DNA of 64,000 nt, taken from the NCBI RefSeq assembly GCF_011386835.1, contig NC_088800.1:15214572-15278571 (forward strand). The letters run 5' to 3'. Made by a program: the position numbers and the translations under genes. Each line of letters starts with the position of its first letter. Position 1 is the stretch's first letter. The notes below the pieces were generated by a model. The model saw nothing but the letters and a program-made list of their open reading frames with translations, did not search any database and was not told where the DNA came from. Origin of the DNA: Chrysemys picta bellii (lineage: Eukaryota; Chordata; Testudines; Emydidae). Shown here piece by piece: positions 9,945 through 22,027 of this stretch.

Positions 9945-10041
<97 letters not shown>
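9945..10041 (+). repeat. CTAT tetranucleotide microsatellite
   Basis: About 24 uninterrupted copies of CTAT, followed at about 10058 by a CT run and then TATATA. The purity suggests it is highly variable between individuals. Confidence 0.98.
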
Positions 10042-11299
10042 ATCGTTATGGGTATGTCTCTCTCTCTCTCTCTGTGTATATATATGTTTAAAATCTATGG
10101 CTATCTCTCTGTATTTATATATAAATAACATATTGTGTGGGGCGATTAAAATAGCCCCTCTGAGGCTCTGACATCTCTCAGAGAGAAGAGGGAAAGAGAA
10201 ACAAAGGCGCCGATAAGTAAAAATGTATCTCGGTGTCATTCCAAGTCTGGGACACCCGCGCCGGATTAATTTAATGAGCATTTAAATATAGAGAAGAAAG
10301 CCGCAAACATGGATTAACCTCCTAAATCCCGTTTCCCAACATTTCCATCTGTCTCGGGAAAGGCCTGCGCCCTGATGTGGGGACGAATCTGGTACCTGGG
10401 TTCCCCGGCGCTGGAATGAGCAGAGGCCGAGGGAGCCGACGGCTGGGCTGGTTTTCGAGTGTCAGCTATCAAGGAATGAGTTTGAGTCCAGTGTTCCAAC
10501 TTGATCTGATTTCTTCAGGTGCCCCTTTTAGCTGCCCAGGGGACCGGGTCTACGAAGGCTTTGACTTGCCTTCCACCCAGGAATACCGGCCTGTGGGAGG
10601 CGAGTTCCAGAAAGTTACACTCATATTGGGGTGGTGGGTTTTTTCCCCTCCTTTGCCCCAGTGAAATCCTTGGCAAATAGAGCCATTGGCCTGGCTGCGC
10701 CCCCCCCCCCCCCCAGTCTGCTTGTTAGTTATTTGCAGTATACCAAGAAGCCATTTTGTGAGCATCTTGCTTAAATTGCACCAAAAGAGACACTTTCTCT
10801 CAGGTATGATGCCTCCCCCCTCCATAGCAGTAGGATGGAGGTGTGTCCTGGTAATACACATCCTGCCACTCTACAGAAGAGCCAGGTATTTTACTAACAA
10901 AATCAAATACAATACAGTAAAAATTACTTGGAAATACTGTATACTCTAATTTTCTTGCTCGAGGTGAAATAACAGAGGCCGTGAGGATCCCCCCTCAATT
11001 TATCTGGTCATCCCCACTACAATTCCTACCCTCCATGCAGAATAGACACCCCGGGTGGGAGATTTAGAAAGGGCCCCGCTCTCCTCATTGTTCTATGTGA
11101 TGTCTACATTAGAGAGAGCAACCGAGGGCTTTATTCGTTACCTGGTCAAAGTGTGCTCAAGCGCCCTCTCATTGTCTAGTCCTGCCTGTTTTGGGGGTTT
11201 TGGCTTTTAGTATTTTACAGTGTGCTAGAATCCAAATTTTCTCCCTCGGTGCAATGAGACCAAGAAAAAGTATTTTAAAAAAATGATGGTATATTTCGT

Positions 11300-11338
11300 T
11301 CAGGTGCTATTAGCTAATAGCCCTTCGATAGCACCTGA
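11300..11338. repeat. Inverted repeat with E-boxes and nested palindrome
   Basis: The arms TCAGGTGCTAT (11300-11310) and ATAGCACCTGA (11328-11338) are perfect 11-bp complements around a 17-base loop. Each arm holds an E-box (CAGGTG, CACCTG). The start of the loop and the end of the left arm also form a perfect 14-bp palindrome, CTATTAGCTAATAG (11307-11320), so two folds compete. Paired E-boxes flanking a TAAT-type core suggest a binding platform for bHLH and homeodomain factors; this is inference. Confidence 0.75.
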
Positions 11339-11394
11339 TATTTTGAGTACTGAATGACCATTACGGTAAGCAAATAGTGTAACCTCAAAATTCC

Positions 11395-11515
11395 AGGTAG
11401 GGAAACCGAGGCAAGGGAGTTAAGGGATTTGCCCCAGGCTACACAACGAGTCGGTGGCAGGATGGAATTAGATCTAAGGTGGTTTCTAGTCCTGTGTGTA
11501 GTGGATTAGACTAGC
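11395..11515 (-). mobile_element. MIR SINE remnant
   Basis: The + strand reads like the complement of MIR: GGGAAACCGAGGCAAGG, a TTAAGGGATTTGCCC phrase, then ACACAACGAGTCGGTGGCAG. It is diverged, as expected for an amniote-wide old SINE. It is one of the few transposons in the 14 kb upstream of the microRNA. Confidence 0.7.
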
Positions 11516-13839
11516 TTGCGTGCTACTAAATGCACACAATGACACACAGAATGTCCGGGTACACAAATGCAGATACTGGGGGAGTTTTTCTCTGATATCA
11601 GTGAGTGGCTGGATTGCACAGAACATATAAAGAAAGTGAGGGAGGTGCTAGCCCTAAATCTATATTCTTTAGTCCCGGCTTTTGCCATATGCGTCCAGGT
11701 GAAGAGACTCTTCCAAGCTGTCTGTCACCAAATACCTCTCAGGCTTACGGCTAAAAATCTCGGGCTAGAAATATAAAAAGAAATCATGTGAGGGGTTTGG
11801 GTTGATGCTGATTTCATTGCTCGGGAAGATTAAAAACGTTTGGTCTCTTCGGGGCTGTGCGAAGGAGCCCAGAGACGGGAGAATAAACAAAGACGGCTTT
11901 AAAACATATAGCTATATACGGACTGAATTAACAGGTAATAGAAATGTGCTCCCTTTAGAAATTTGAACGAGGGAAAATCTGATTGACTACTGCACAAGAA
12001 AGAGAGAAATAACTGGCGTATTGCAAAACGTGTGCTTAAAGACACCGGATCATTTCATTGGGAAGTGCCAAAACCCAGCGCGGAGCTCTCATCATCTTAT
12101 ACAGTTGTCTCTAAATATGAGCGGATAGAGTTGATCTTTTAGCTTTTAACCTGATTGAGTTTCCAGTTTATTTCTGAAGAGAAGGGGCGGGGAGGGAATG
12201 AAACTATCAGCCTAGAATGGCTGGGAATCTGGATGTTTGTGCTTAGCCAGTGGTTTTTATCTCTGTAATCTGCTCATTTTTACATATTCTCTGTTTTGCA
12301 GAAGGTCACATTTTACCTCCCCATCAGATGTAAGGGAGCTAGAAATGGAGGGAGATTACGTATTTGTTGTTGTTGGGTTTAGGTCAGATGGCCCAAGATA
12401 ATCACATTTACCTCGTGTATTTCTCACATGTGTCTGATATGTGTCTTATATGCCGCTACATATATACCGCCTTATTCAGCACACAGAGAAATGATGCTGT
12501 GAAGTAGCAGAGAAGAAAGGGAATTGCATGTTGGTAAAGACGTCGCTTTAGATTCATTTTCCATGTTGGATGGTATTTCTATTAGAAGTGGTGTAGCAGA
12601 GTCCAGGTTAGTCCTGGGAGGCGATTCACACTGGGCTGTGGGGCTCGTGTTTAGCGAAGTGAAGCTGAGTTCCTCCCTCTGATCGCCAGTTCTTTTTGGG
12701 GGGAGGGGCGCGCGTGCACGTTTGAGTGTTTTGGGCGCCTGTGCACAGTACGCGTGGGTGGTGTTATTTCCCCAAATGTCCCGTGTCCACTATCACCCCT
12801 GCCCTCACACTACCGAGAACGGTGCTCTGGGTGAAATGGCAAGATTTAAAAAGAATGACTTGATTAGATCCCAAATTAAAAACAACAACAACCACCCTGT
12901 AGCTACAACCCATCCTATCCCATCTGAACCAGTGAATGAGCCAGTCGCTGCTTTTCCCTTGTACCCTGGGCTTTGCCAGGGCTCCAGCAAAGACACATTG
13001 ACAGGTAACGTGAGACCTTCGCACTACATTTCCGCTACCTTCCAGTCCCACCCGCCACCCCCATCACAATGATATACATTAATAGACAAGGTTGGCCAAA
13101 TCCAGACCCTCGCTAGGGAGGTGGGGAATAGCCCGTGCTTTCCCCATTCCCTGTGCCAGACTGGTGCAGGGTTATTACTTGTAGTTTGTCCTACAACTGT
13201 CCCCACTTCCTTTAGAGGGACCTAATCTCCCAGTCTGGAACGGATGCACTGCTCTAGACGCTGAGAATCTCTTTGGTGGGGAGGATGGACACATTTGTTG
13301 ACGTGGCTGAGAACGTGCAGTTTACAAAAGTTTAGTTGAAATAATTGTTGGGATTTAATTGTTGGGAGAAAAAAAAAGAGCGGGAAGGAGCCCTGATTTG
13401 AATGCAAGGCCTCTCATTGGCTCTGCCCGTGGTGATGTCACTTCCCAGAGGGGTGATTAACATTAGAAAAGAGTAGAAGTTGGTCTGCAGTGAGTGAGAA
13501 AGAAGCTCTCTCCTTGTCCGGCATCTCAGTACCTCAGTGCATGACTGCCATGCAAACCAGCTACTTCCCCTAGCGTGTCTCACCTCCATGAAGCGATGGG
13601 TGGGCTTCAGAGGTGCTGAGGGCCCCTGCAGCAGCAGCTCCATCCCAGCGAGAGCCTGCAAGCAGAGCGTGCCCCTGTCTTTCCATTGAATGAATTGCGT
13701 TCATAGGTTTCTCTCTCTCTTTCTCTCTCCCCTTCTCCTCTGGTGGCAGACAGAAGAACGCCCCAGCCGGTCCCCGGTCCTTACCCAGCCCGAGAGCTCT
13801 CTAGCCTTTGGCGGCCCTTCAGAAGGAGGGCTGTTTCTG

Positions 13840-13862
13840 TCTTTGGTTATCTAGCTGTATGA
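13840..13862 (+). ncRNA. Mature miR-9-5p
   Basis: The 23-base 5' arm product is identical to the vertebrate consensus. The seed CTTTGGT covers bases 2-8 (13841-13847). Confidence 0.97.
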
Positions 13863-13878
13863 GTGTTATTAAGCCATC

Positions 13879-13900
13879 ATAAAGCTAGATAACCGAAAGT
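13879..13900 (+). ncRNA. Mature miR-9-3p (miR-9*)
   Basis: The 22-base 3' arm product is identical to the vertebrate consensus, with seed TAAAGCT (13880-13886). CoREST is a known target of this arm. Confidence 0.95.
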
Positions 13901-14054
13901 AGAAATGACTTCCAACCCTTCCTGGAGCTGGGAAGCCAATGGACCAGGAGAGACGTGGAGCCAGACGCAGTATGGACCTTGGAGCAGAGCAAGATTATCC
14001 CCAGATCATCTCCGATCTTCTGCCAAGGATTCGCCGGAGTCCTTCCAGACCCAG

Positions 14055-17000
14055 GTACGTTTCTGCAGTCTCTGTTGTGGCGCTCTCAGAAACGCCCTAG
14101 GGGATGTTGTGCCTTTTTCCTGCCGGGCAGCTGAATGGCAGGAGTATTGCCCTGGCCCCAGCCAGGAGGCAGGTAGCGGTAAGGAAAGATGAGCTACGAA
14201 GCCAATGTTTTTACTGCCCGATACATCATTTCGCCCCAGTCTGTTAAACGTGCCTTGGAATTCGCTCCTGGATCAGGGGATGTGAATCGGCTCTCCTGTG
14301 AGACAGCCTAAAGGGGAGGAGGGGATGGGGTGCCTTAGACTCAACTCCTTCTAACAATGGCCCTTGATCAAATTTATTCGGCGAGTCAAACCCCGAAGCG
14401 CGCATTAGCATTCGGATTTTTTTGGTCTGGGTTTGATTCAAGCCTCCCAAAGCTTTGCCCCTCCGAGAGGTCAAGTTCTTGATAATTTGATCACTTTTCA
14501 TGGGCCTTGGCAGCTGCTTTTGTGTGTAGTTGGGGGTCTCTGTGCAGAGTGAACTGGAGCAGAAATGAAGGGGGGGGGATTCTCAATAGGAAGGGGGCTG
14601 GATCCTAGGGGCAGGCCTTAACATTGCGACTCTGCCTGCATACAAACTACCTGCTTTAACTGTTGGGACTTTCTCTCTCCACGTCGCCTGAATGGTTAAC
14701 ATTCCGAAAGGATTCTTTCCCTCCGCCGCAAACCCGAGAAGTTGAAACATAATATATATTACACTGTCTAGCAAATAAAAAAGCAATTGGGAAATCTGCA
14801 TTCCGTTCCCATGGTAACACAAAGCCCCGTGCACGCTGCTAAGTCTCTTCTGGCACATTTTGGCAGCCGGTTTGAGGCAAACCAGCTTCTTTGCCTTACT
14901 TGGCTGAAGCGAACCCCAGCCAGCGAGCAGGAATGAAGGGGGGGGATGCCGATCTGAGGGGCTCCGCTCCCGGCTGAAACATTAAACCCATTTCCCCGGG
15001 TGCCTTTGGGTGCACAGCCCGGACAGGCAGGGAGTGGAAGGGCTTCCATTTGGGGCGAGGGTAGTGTTGCGTTTCCTTAAAAGGGGAGAAGGCTTCGGTT
15101 GGATTCGTTTTCCTGAGCAGCAGGTGGACTTGGAACATTCTTGCTGCTTCCTATCAAGGCCAGCCACCTAGCTAGTGCGCCCTGCTGTCTCTGGGGCTTG
15201 CCTGGGAGCTGGAAAGAGAGGGCCGGCTGTTGCTATAAACGGGCACCCTCCCCGCCGCCCAGACAGGGCTGTTTCTCTTATGATACACACAGTTCTTCAT
15301 CGGACACTTCCAGCTTGGTGTATTTTGAATGTAGCTGTGTGTGGGTAGGAACAATTAGCAATCCACTGTGCACAGATCCAGGCACTCCACAGCTCGGTAT
15401 CTCATCCCAGAATCTCCTTAGTGCTATCCTTACCTGTGAGACGATGGAGATTTTACCCATGCTGCTGGGAATTCTCGGAAGGTTCCCGACACTGAGAGCT
15501 GCAATAAGGTTTACAAGAGCAATCCTTGTCTTTTTGTTCCCTATCCCAATTTTGCAGCCTGATTTTGTTTATTTTTTTGATGTGTTTGCTCTTGGGGAGG
15601 CTTAGGATGTTACCAGGTCCCTAGAGGGCATTAGGGCTCAGCATGCAACGGGCTGTTCTTGTCTTCTCTTTCTCTGGGGTGTTTGGTTTGGGGCCTCATC
15701 ATGTGGCCTTTATGTGTTCCTTGTCCAATGCAAACTCTCGCATTGATTTCAATAGCAGTTTGGCTTGAGTAAGGACTGTGGCAATTTGGCCCAGTGTGTT
15801 TATTAGCCTTTGTGGGGCCTTCCCTCCTCTTCAAACTTCCTTTCCCTGCCCTCCCTGCCTCCATCTCTTGCTCCTTTCTTGATCATATAATGCTCTGCCG
15901 GTCTGGGCAACGTGGGCTCTGTACTCTGCTGCGGGCAGTTCAGTGTGGAGAAGTGTTGGCTTTAACTCTAGGAGAGGCATTGTTTGCTGCATCTGGCTAC
16001 ACTAGAAACTCTCCATTGAGTTTAAAACACTTTTCCTGAATATTAAGTAAGTAGATCACTCTGGGAGCAAGAACTCTTCTTTATTTCTCAGACAGCACCC
16101 ACCTCACCACTGAAAGTTCTTCCAACCCAAATCTTCTTTATAGTGCGCTGGTGTGTGTGTGTGTGTGGGGGGGGGGGGGAGGGCAAACTCATGCAATGCC
16201 AAAGTCCCATGAGAGAAGGGCTTTGCTGGGTGTGAGCTTTTAGTTTACATCAACAGGCTGAAAAGGACTGGGAGAGTTGGGAAATCCTGGAGATTTTTTG
16301 TTGTGGCCTTTTTGAACTTCCATTCCACCTTACATTTGTGGCAGAATCCACATATTTCCCAATCTATAGCAACGTGCTCCCCAATCTAGCAACTGAGGGT
16401 GAAAAAACCTGTAGTAATAATAATAATTAATAATAAAGGGAGGAGGATCTAGAGCAAATCTATGACTATACAGCAAGAAAAAAGTTTTGAGGAGTTCTCA
16501 TTATTTTATATTCTAATGAGAAGTCATTGGAGAAATTAAAAAGGGCAGAGGAAGAAGACGCCTGCACTAATTCCACAGGAGGCCTCCCAGGGAAAAGGCT
16601 GTGTGAGTTTGAACGCTGAAAAGCATGAAGGCCTGGAATTAGACTATCATTTAGAAAGCGTTACTAATCCGAAGTTACAGCAGTAATTCCATGATTTGCT
16701 GGGTCCCACACGCAGTGCCAGAATTAAAGAAACGGATTTTCTTGAAATGGAACTCAACTGTGGCACAAAGTCTGGGCAAGATCAGGATGAATCATTAATT
16801 TCAAACACAGCAAAAAAACGTGTCATTAAGAGTCCAACTTTCTTCTCTCCAAACCATCTGAAATATGTGTTCTTGATGCAATCCCAGAAAATCTGGAAAA
16901 GAGTGGAGGTAGGGAGAATAGAATTTAGCAGTTTCCCCTCCTTTCTTTATTTTATTATTAAGAAATAATTTTCCAGTGCTGAGTCCATGCTAATGTGCAA

Positions 17001-17190
17001 TGGCACTTTTTTAAATAATAAAATGGATCCTTATGGAAACTGCATAATATGAGGTGCTTTAAAACAGGACTGAACAAAGCAATGGAGAACAGAACTGCCC
17101 TGCTAACAAACACTTTATTCATTTGATGGAAAATGCCAAAATTCACAACAAATATTATTCACAAGGAATTATTCGACCAGGTGAGCTGGA
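14055..17190. other. Downstream flank, no gene recognised
   Basis: No coding gene is seen. The first kilobase is still fairly CpG-rich and transposon-poor. From about 15.7 kb onward short remnants of palindromic repeats appear (15715-15795, with the phrase CATTGATTTCAATAGCAG). A GT run followed by 13 G bases lies at about 16151-16181, and an ATAATAATAATTAATAATAA run at about 16413-16436. Confidence 0.4.
15715..15795. mobile_element. Old palindromic MITE-like repeat fragment
   Basis: The phrase CATTGATTTCAATAGCAG, flanked by TGCAAACTC and AAGGACTG, belongs to a common reptile and bird dispersed repeat built around a self-complementary ATTGACTTCAAT core. The family name is not certain. Confidence 0.5.
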
Positions 17191-17194
17191 GAAT

Positions 17195-17275
17195 ATGTAT
17201 TCTGTTGGGAACAATTCTGCACTGCCAGGGAGATTAGCTAGCTGATCTCTTCCATCTCTAACTTCTATAATTGGA
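17195..17275 (+). mobile_element. CR1/L3-like LINE 3' end fragment
   Basis: The + strand reads GGGAACAATTCTGCACTGCC, then TGATCTCTTCCATCTCTAAC and TTCTATAATT. This is the order seen at the 3' terminus of CR1-clade LINEs, whose short terminal repeat is ATTCTATGAT-like. The fragment is old and diverged. Confidence 0.7.
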
Positions 17276-18194
17276 TGAAGGTGGCAGTTTAAAGAGGTGA
17301 ACTTTGTGATTGTGTGTGTTTGTAGACAAATGTGTGTGTAGACAAACACACGCACAAAATCAAATTTGTAACATTACTAAATAAAAAATAGAGTGCAGAA
17401 ATTGGTGTCCACATGTCAAACTCATAGAAAGAATCTAATGCACATAAAGTATTTTCATATTGATATCTGGCCAGTTTAAAAAATTCCTAGATTCATAAGG
17501 CTTTTGTCCAAATCTAATATTTGGAGCCATTTTCAATCAGACTCTGCATTTGCGCATGCAGCTTGGCAGATGCACATGGAAAATTGAGGCTAGCATTATT
17601 CTGTACACATTTTGATCAGTGGGTGGATGCTCAGATCCCTGTTTTTTGCATGCAAGTGTTTGTTTGCATACCCAAAACAGATGCCTGCCCAAGTGGATAG
17701 AGGTGGTCAGTTTCACATGCAAAATTGGAGATGCAAATCTGGACAAAAGGGCTAAACACTTCACGATTTAGCTCCCAATTTTCATGCCTGGTGGGACAGA
17801 TTTTACAAATCATTTTGTTAATTTGTCATTTCCCAAAAGAAAATAAAAGGAGAGGCTTTTCTCTGCAATGCTATGTGTCAAAATCTGTCCACAGATCGGA
17901 TGATAGTCCATCTGGAGGAGAGAGAAACAATGCTCAAAATCCTCTAGCTCTTCACTCTTCTCTCCCTCTGCAGCTATTGTTGGTTGTTTGCACAATTCAC
18001 AGAAGTGACATCCCCATCACAGGGTTACCATTCAACGTATCCAAAAGCTGTAGGGTCAGTTATATTCACTGCATCTCTTCTTGCAACTTTTCCTAAAATG
18101 AGATGCCCGCATCAGCATCTCGTAGGAGCTGTCCTTGAGCAGGACAGAGTGTGACAAAGTGCAACATGATTGTGAGAAGCCCCAGGCCCACAAA

Positions 18195-18300
18195 AGTCCA
18201 TTCAAGGTCCAGTCCTCAGCTCTTATTTTTCCCAAATTCTTGTTGGCTTCAGTGAGATCCTGTGTGGCACATCTGGGCTAAAACCTACAAGTAAAGGCAT
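18195..18300. mobile_element. Diverged palindromic repeat fragment
   Basis: Phrases such as GGCTTCAGTGAGATCCTGTG and the preceding pyrimidine-rich part resemble the ATTGACTTCAAT repeat group noted elsewhere in the window. Similarity is weak. Confidence 0.3.
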
Positions 18301-19054
18301 GTCCTAGTCTTTTAAAGTTTGTGAGTGCTCCTTATCCTTATCCTATATGGGTCAGATGCAGACGTAGTGATCAGATTCCACAGTGATGGAAGTGATATAG
18401 GAAGCTGGAAAGAATAGATCAGAACAAGATAATAGGCTGGGCATTTACTCGATTTTCCCTTTGTTTTCTCTCCTCTGTGGGATTCTTTAGTTCCTTTCCA
18501 CACCTGGTGGATCTTCTTCAATATTCAGCATAGGCAATTTGGATATGAGATTTTCCATAAAGTTATAGCCAAGGCGTCTATGTCTTTGTCCTTCAGGCAG
18601 TGCTTGGAGTGGGCAGGTAAAGGTGGGGAGGCATATACTAGCTGAAAACATGAGGAAAGGATGATCTGAAAAAACGTGTATTGGGGGAAAGGAGAGCGAA
18701 CCATCACTCACACCTTCACCCCTGGCAGGAGTGTTTGCACTGCCTCACTCTGGTCCCAATCTCTTTTCTTACTTCCTGAGGTTCTAACCTTTCAATCCTC
18801 CATTCAGTCTAGATCAAGGCTGGCATCAGGCTGTAGGACTAGCCAAAACGCAAAGGCCCCCCATGGTGGATAGGAAACTGTTTGCTTCCTGCTGTTTAAA
18901 CAAGCTGTAAGCTTTGGTCCAAAATCTGTTGGGAATCAAGATTGTTAGCAGTGCCCATGATTTGTTTTACTTTTATTTGTCCCCTTCCTGGGGTCATGAT
19001 GCCAGGTGACCTAGTTTGCCCTCCATACTATTACCTCTCTTGTCTAGCTTTGTC

Positions 19055-19250
19055 CATAAAATCATAGATGGTAGAGATGAAAAAGGTCTATTGGGTCCCC
19101 CCACCCACCTGATGGTGGCCAGTGCAGGAGTGTTCTCTATCTTGCATTTTCCAGTAATTTGTCCAATTTAGTTTTAAATGCTTGAGTGATGGGGCATTGT
19201 TTGACATAATGGGGTAAGTCGGCAGCACATGTTAGAATTTGCCTCTCTAG
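19055..19250 (-). mobile_element. CR1/L3-like LINE remnant
   Basis: The + strand shows AAAATCATAGATGGTAGAGA, then a GGTCTATTGGGTCC phrase, GCCAGTGCAGGAGTGTTCTC, and GTTTTAAATGCTTGAGTGAT with GGGGCATTG. In this order it is the complement of a CR1-clade 3' region, so the element lies on the - strand. It is diverged and covers only the last roughly 200 bases. Confidence 0.75.
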
Positions 19251-19532
19251 ATCGCCCCGGGAACAATGCCTCTGTGGGTGCAGGTTGTAAGCCTTGCACA
19301 CATGCAGGTGTGAGAATGATTAAGTGTGAGCTCACGTGTTTGCACCAAGTGATGGTGCAGGTACGTATGCACAACTCAGCACATGCATAAGTGGGAGATA
19401 AGTAGAGATTGGGCCCCAATACCCTATTTTCATCTTCTGGGGGCCTCACAAATTCCTGTAAAATGTCAATTTTATTGCCCTGAACCTCCACGAGGTCCCT
19501 GCAGGTGTGTGGTTGCTGTGTATAGTGTATGT

Positions 19533-19544
19533 AAGATGGCTGCC
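19533..19544 (+). promoter_or_regulatory. YY1-type motif
   Basis: AAGATGGCTGCC matches the extended YY1/REX1 consensus. Two further strong matches lie at 32668-32678 (+) and 45875-45886 (-). No promoter features surround this one. Confidence 0.4.
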
Positions 19545-19754
19545 TTCCTGGCTCTCTCTGCACCATGTGGCTTAACGGAGTCCCTGTTTTCAGGCTTGTT
19601 TGTGGCTTTGGGTATTCCTTGTCCTTGTCTTCTCTTATATGCTTTTCTGAGCCAAATTACCTTGAGAGTATTTGCTGTCCAAGGATCTAGGCAGCAGAAT
19701 GGTTTATTCAAACTGTTTAGCACAACGTCAGCTGTAGCTGGGCCTGTGACCCTA

Positions 19755-19852
19755 ATTTGAATGTTATGGACCAGATCCTGTGGTGGTGTAAATCTGCATT
19801 GACTTCAGTGAAGCTAGAGCAGTTTACAACAACCAAGGATCTGGCTCTAGGT
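19755..19852. mobile_element. Palindromic MITE-like repeat
   Basis: The ends GGACCAGATCCTG and AAGGATCTGGCTC are imperfect inverted repeats. The middle has GGTGTAAATCTGCATTGACT and CAGTTTACA. This is a common reptile and bird palindromic repeat with a GTGTAAAT and TTTACA pair. Confidence 0.6.
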
Positions 19853-21462
19853 CTTTTTAAGGGGAATCACAATTCCAGGTGTTGCTGGCTGTGCTTATTC
19901 ACTGGCTCAGGTTTTGTTAGGGGCGTCTGTCTCAAAACTCAAGGGGGAGAAAAAAAAAAAAAGATTTGAACACAATCTTGGTCAGTTGTCTCTTAGAAAC
20001 CCAGATTGCTGTTCCTATAGAGATTTTCTCTTTCCCTTCACCCTGGTCCTGGCTTAAGCACCACTTTAAGTGGGCTCTGCTCATTCACATCCCAGCTTCT
20101 TAGAGCAATTGAGACTGCAGGGGTTTGAAAAGCAGGGACAGTCCTTCAATGGCAGGACCTTGGGCCGGGCTAATTGGTTTTGGTTCAAGGGGATACTGGA
20201 TTTGTGAAAAGCCCAAAGATGTCTTTCCCACGCCAGATCCCGGCTCTTCAGGGGAATGGTGGGGGGTACAGGGTGGGGAAGAGTGGAACAAGATGGCTTA
20301 GGAGGTGAACCCAAGTAATGACACAGAAGCCCACCTGCTTTGGGCTGAGTCAGTGTCTGACCACAGGCTTTAAAAGCTTAACTCCCAGATGTGCTGCCTC
20401 CACCGGCTGTGAGGAAAGGCCTTACATGATTAGCACAACTGTATCTTTGTTTATTTATTCATTTATTTATTTTTCCACACAAGATATCTTGAAGATACAA
20501 TAAGTGCAAATCAGGCGGGACCAGAATTACACTGCTGTACAACTGGTGTGAAAGCAGAACTGGACTCAATAATTCTGAATTCTTTTCTTTTCTTTGCTTT
20601 TCTATGTTGAATTTTGGTGGAATTGTGTCCAATAGCTCTGTGACCTTTTTCTCTCCTTTATCCATAAAAGTTGTTTCATTGTGGAGCTACAAAGCATGAC
20701 CTGGAAGCATGGACAACTTATGGGAGCACAATTTCTTGATACTATCCCCTTTAGGACACATTTTTGGACACCTTGACAGAAATGCATAATGCAGCCCGTA
20801 GGAAATGAGAAATAAAGGAATTACTTATCAAGGGTCTCTTTACACTCCACATCTCTGTTATAATTAACAGATTACAGTTTTTTTCTTCTGTTGAGAATAT
20901 GGGAGAGAAGTATAGTTAGCACGGAGGCTAGATACTGCATTAAATGCCTAATAGAGCAATTTATTCTTATCATTTATTGTACAAGAGCGGGTAGTGACCA
21001 CTATATGTGGGTTGCCTAACACCTTTTTATAATAAGAGTCTTGTAACCCTTTTTTTTTTTTTTTTTGGGAGATACTCTGACACTGCCATTGTTTGTGCAG
21101 GCCCTTGAAATTCAGTAGAGGGAAGCTCCGGGGCTAGAAAAATGCCTTTCCTTTGTCCCGTGAAATTCCATTCAGGTTTAGCTGAGTTATAAAGCATTAC
21201 AAATCACCCTTCTGTTGCTTGTATACCTCAGGAAAAATCTGACATCCTGCCAAAATAATAACTAACCACAAACATTCCAAAGAGCCGGGGTTTACACCAC
21301 CAACAATGCAATATCATTATCAGACACTGCGCTGGGAATGCCTGGGAACTCCTGGAAGAGTTGTAGCAGGTGAGGGAACTGTGAGGGTAGATTCCGGCTA
21401 CTTCCTCCCCTTCCCCCCTCCTCAGCATGTGGACCCTGTAGCCAATTTCTCTCCCCCCCCCT

Positions 21463-21501
21463 GCATGCACTTTCCCCGGGATATCAGAGGAAAGTGCATG
21501 C
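21463..21501. repeat. Perfect 13-bp inverted repeat with 13-base loop
   Basis: The arms GCATGCACTTTCC (21463-21475) and GGAAAGTGCATGC (21489-21501) are perfect complements around CCGGGATATCAGA. The flanks are not repetitive. It could be a binding platform, a small hairpin or chance; I know of no family. Confidence 0.8.
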
Positions 21502-22027
21502 TGTCCCTTCTCCTGCTGTCAGCTAATGTTAATCCCATAGTTCAAGTGGTGGAAGTCTGTGCTGAAGTTTCAGGTTTGAAATTCTGCTTGCAATGTAGGA
21601 TGTGGGGGAGGGGGGTAAGGAGGAGCAGGGTTGTTACAATTGCACATCATATAATTTGTTTTAACCTTCTTTTAAAAAATCTAGGAAATGATATATATAG
21701 AGATATCGATAGATATAATACACATTATTTAGGTTGCAAAATCAAGCATTCAAAGTTAGGAAATGCCAGGTCTAAGATTGTCCGTGTAATCTTAATTCGG
21801 CCTCATCGTGCATATGCATTATGATCCAGTCTTTAATTACATGATCACATATTCTAAGCCTGGTTCAGAGCCAAGGATGGACGTACAAGGGAGCTGAATT
21901 AAGGTTGCATGAGCCGCCTTAAATCTTGCATTTCCTAGCTTTCGAGTGCTTGATTTTCAGTCTACAAATGTTCTTTTAATGCAGTATTTTTGTATGGAAT
22001 ATAATCTACATTTTCAGGTAGTAGCAA

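Larger units (their letters stand above)
10050..13740. other. Mostly non-repetitive stretch, no gene recognised
   Basis: Apart from the MIR remnant and the hairpin listed at 11.3-11.5 kb, I see no transposon or coding gene. A 15-base C tract lies at 10700-10714. There are many AT-rich homeodomain-like motifs and scattered E-boxes. The region directly precedes the microRNA exon and would be intron of the host RNA if the candidate exons are right. Confidence 0.35.
13825..13914 (+). ncRNA. MIR9-3: microRNA precursor mir-9-3
   Basis: A stem-loop with both mature products of the miR-9 family. The 5' arm starts TCTTTGGTTATCTAGC and the 3' arm starts ATAAAGCTAGATAACC. They pair along their length around a loop GTGTTATTAAGCCATC. 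The lower stem (GTTTCTG on the left, AGAAATGACT on the right) matches the human mir-9-3 flanks rather than the mir-9-1 or mir-9-2 flanks. miR-9 is a conserved brain microRNA that promotes neuronal differentiation, with REST, TLX and HES1 among its known targets. It lies within a candidate exon, downstream of REST and CRE sites. Confidence 0.97.
13750..14054 (+). ncRNA. MIR9-3HG: Candidate host-gene exon containing mir-9-3
   Basis: A pyrimidine tract of about 35 bases (13709-13741) leads to GGTGGCAG at 13749. The donor CAG followed by GTACGT starts at 14055. The 305-base interval contains the whole microRNA hairpin, so the microRNA would be exonic and Drosha cutting would destroy the spliced host RNA. 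An open frame beginning at 13905 runs through the donor (13905-14192). Its first codon lies in the hairpin's 3' flank and it has no domain, so I treat it as noncoding. The symbol follows the mammalian host gene; exon limits rest on splice consensus. Confidence 0.5.
19260..22020. other. Gene desert segment, no gene recognised
   Basis: Apart from the repeat and motif entries inside it, this stretch holds no recognisable gene. It contains an A run at about 19949-19961, a TTTA run near 20448-20473, a T run at 21050-21066 and an inverted repeat at 21463-21501. Confidence 0.4.

Noticed and set aside
12979..13003. 25-base micro-exon between CCAG and GTAACG
   Set aside because: Possible by consensus but far below usual exon size, with no supporting context.
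13905..14192. 95-codon open frame starting just after the mir-9-3 hairpin
   Set aside because: Its start codon lies in the hairpin flank, it reads through a strong splice donor, and it has no domain. Nothing suggests translation.
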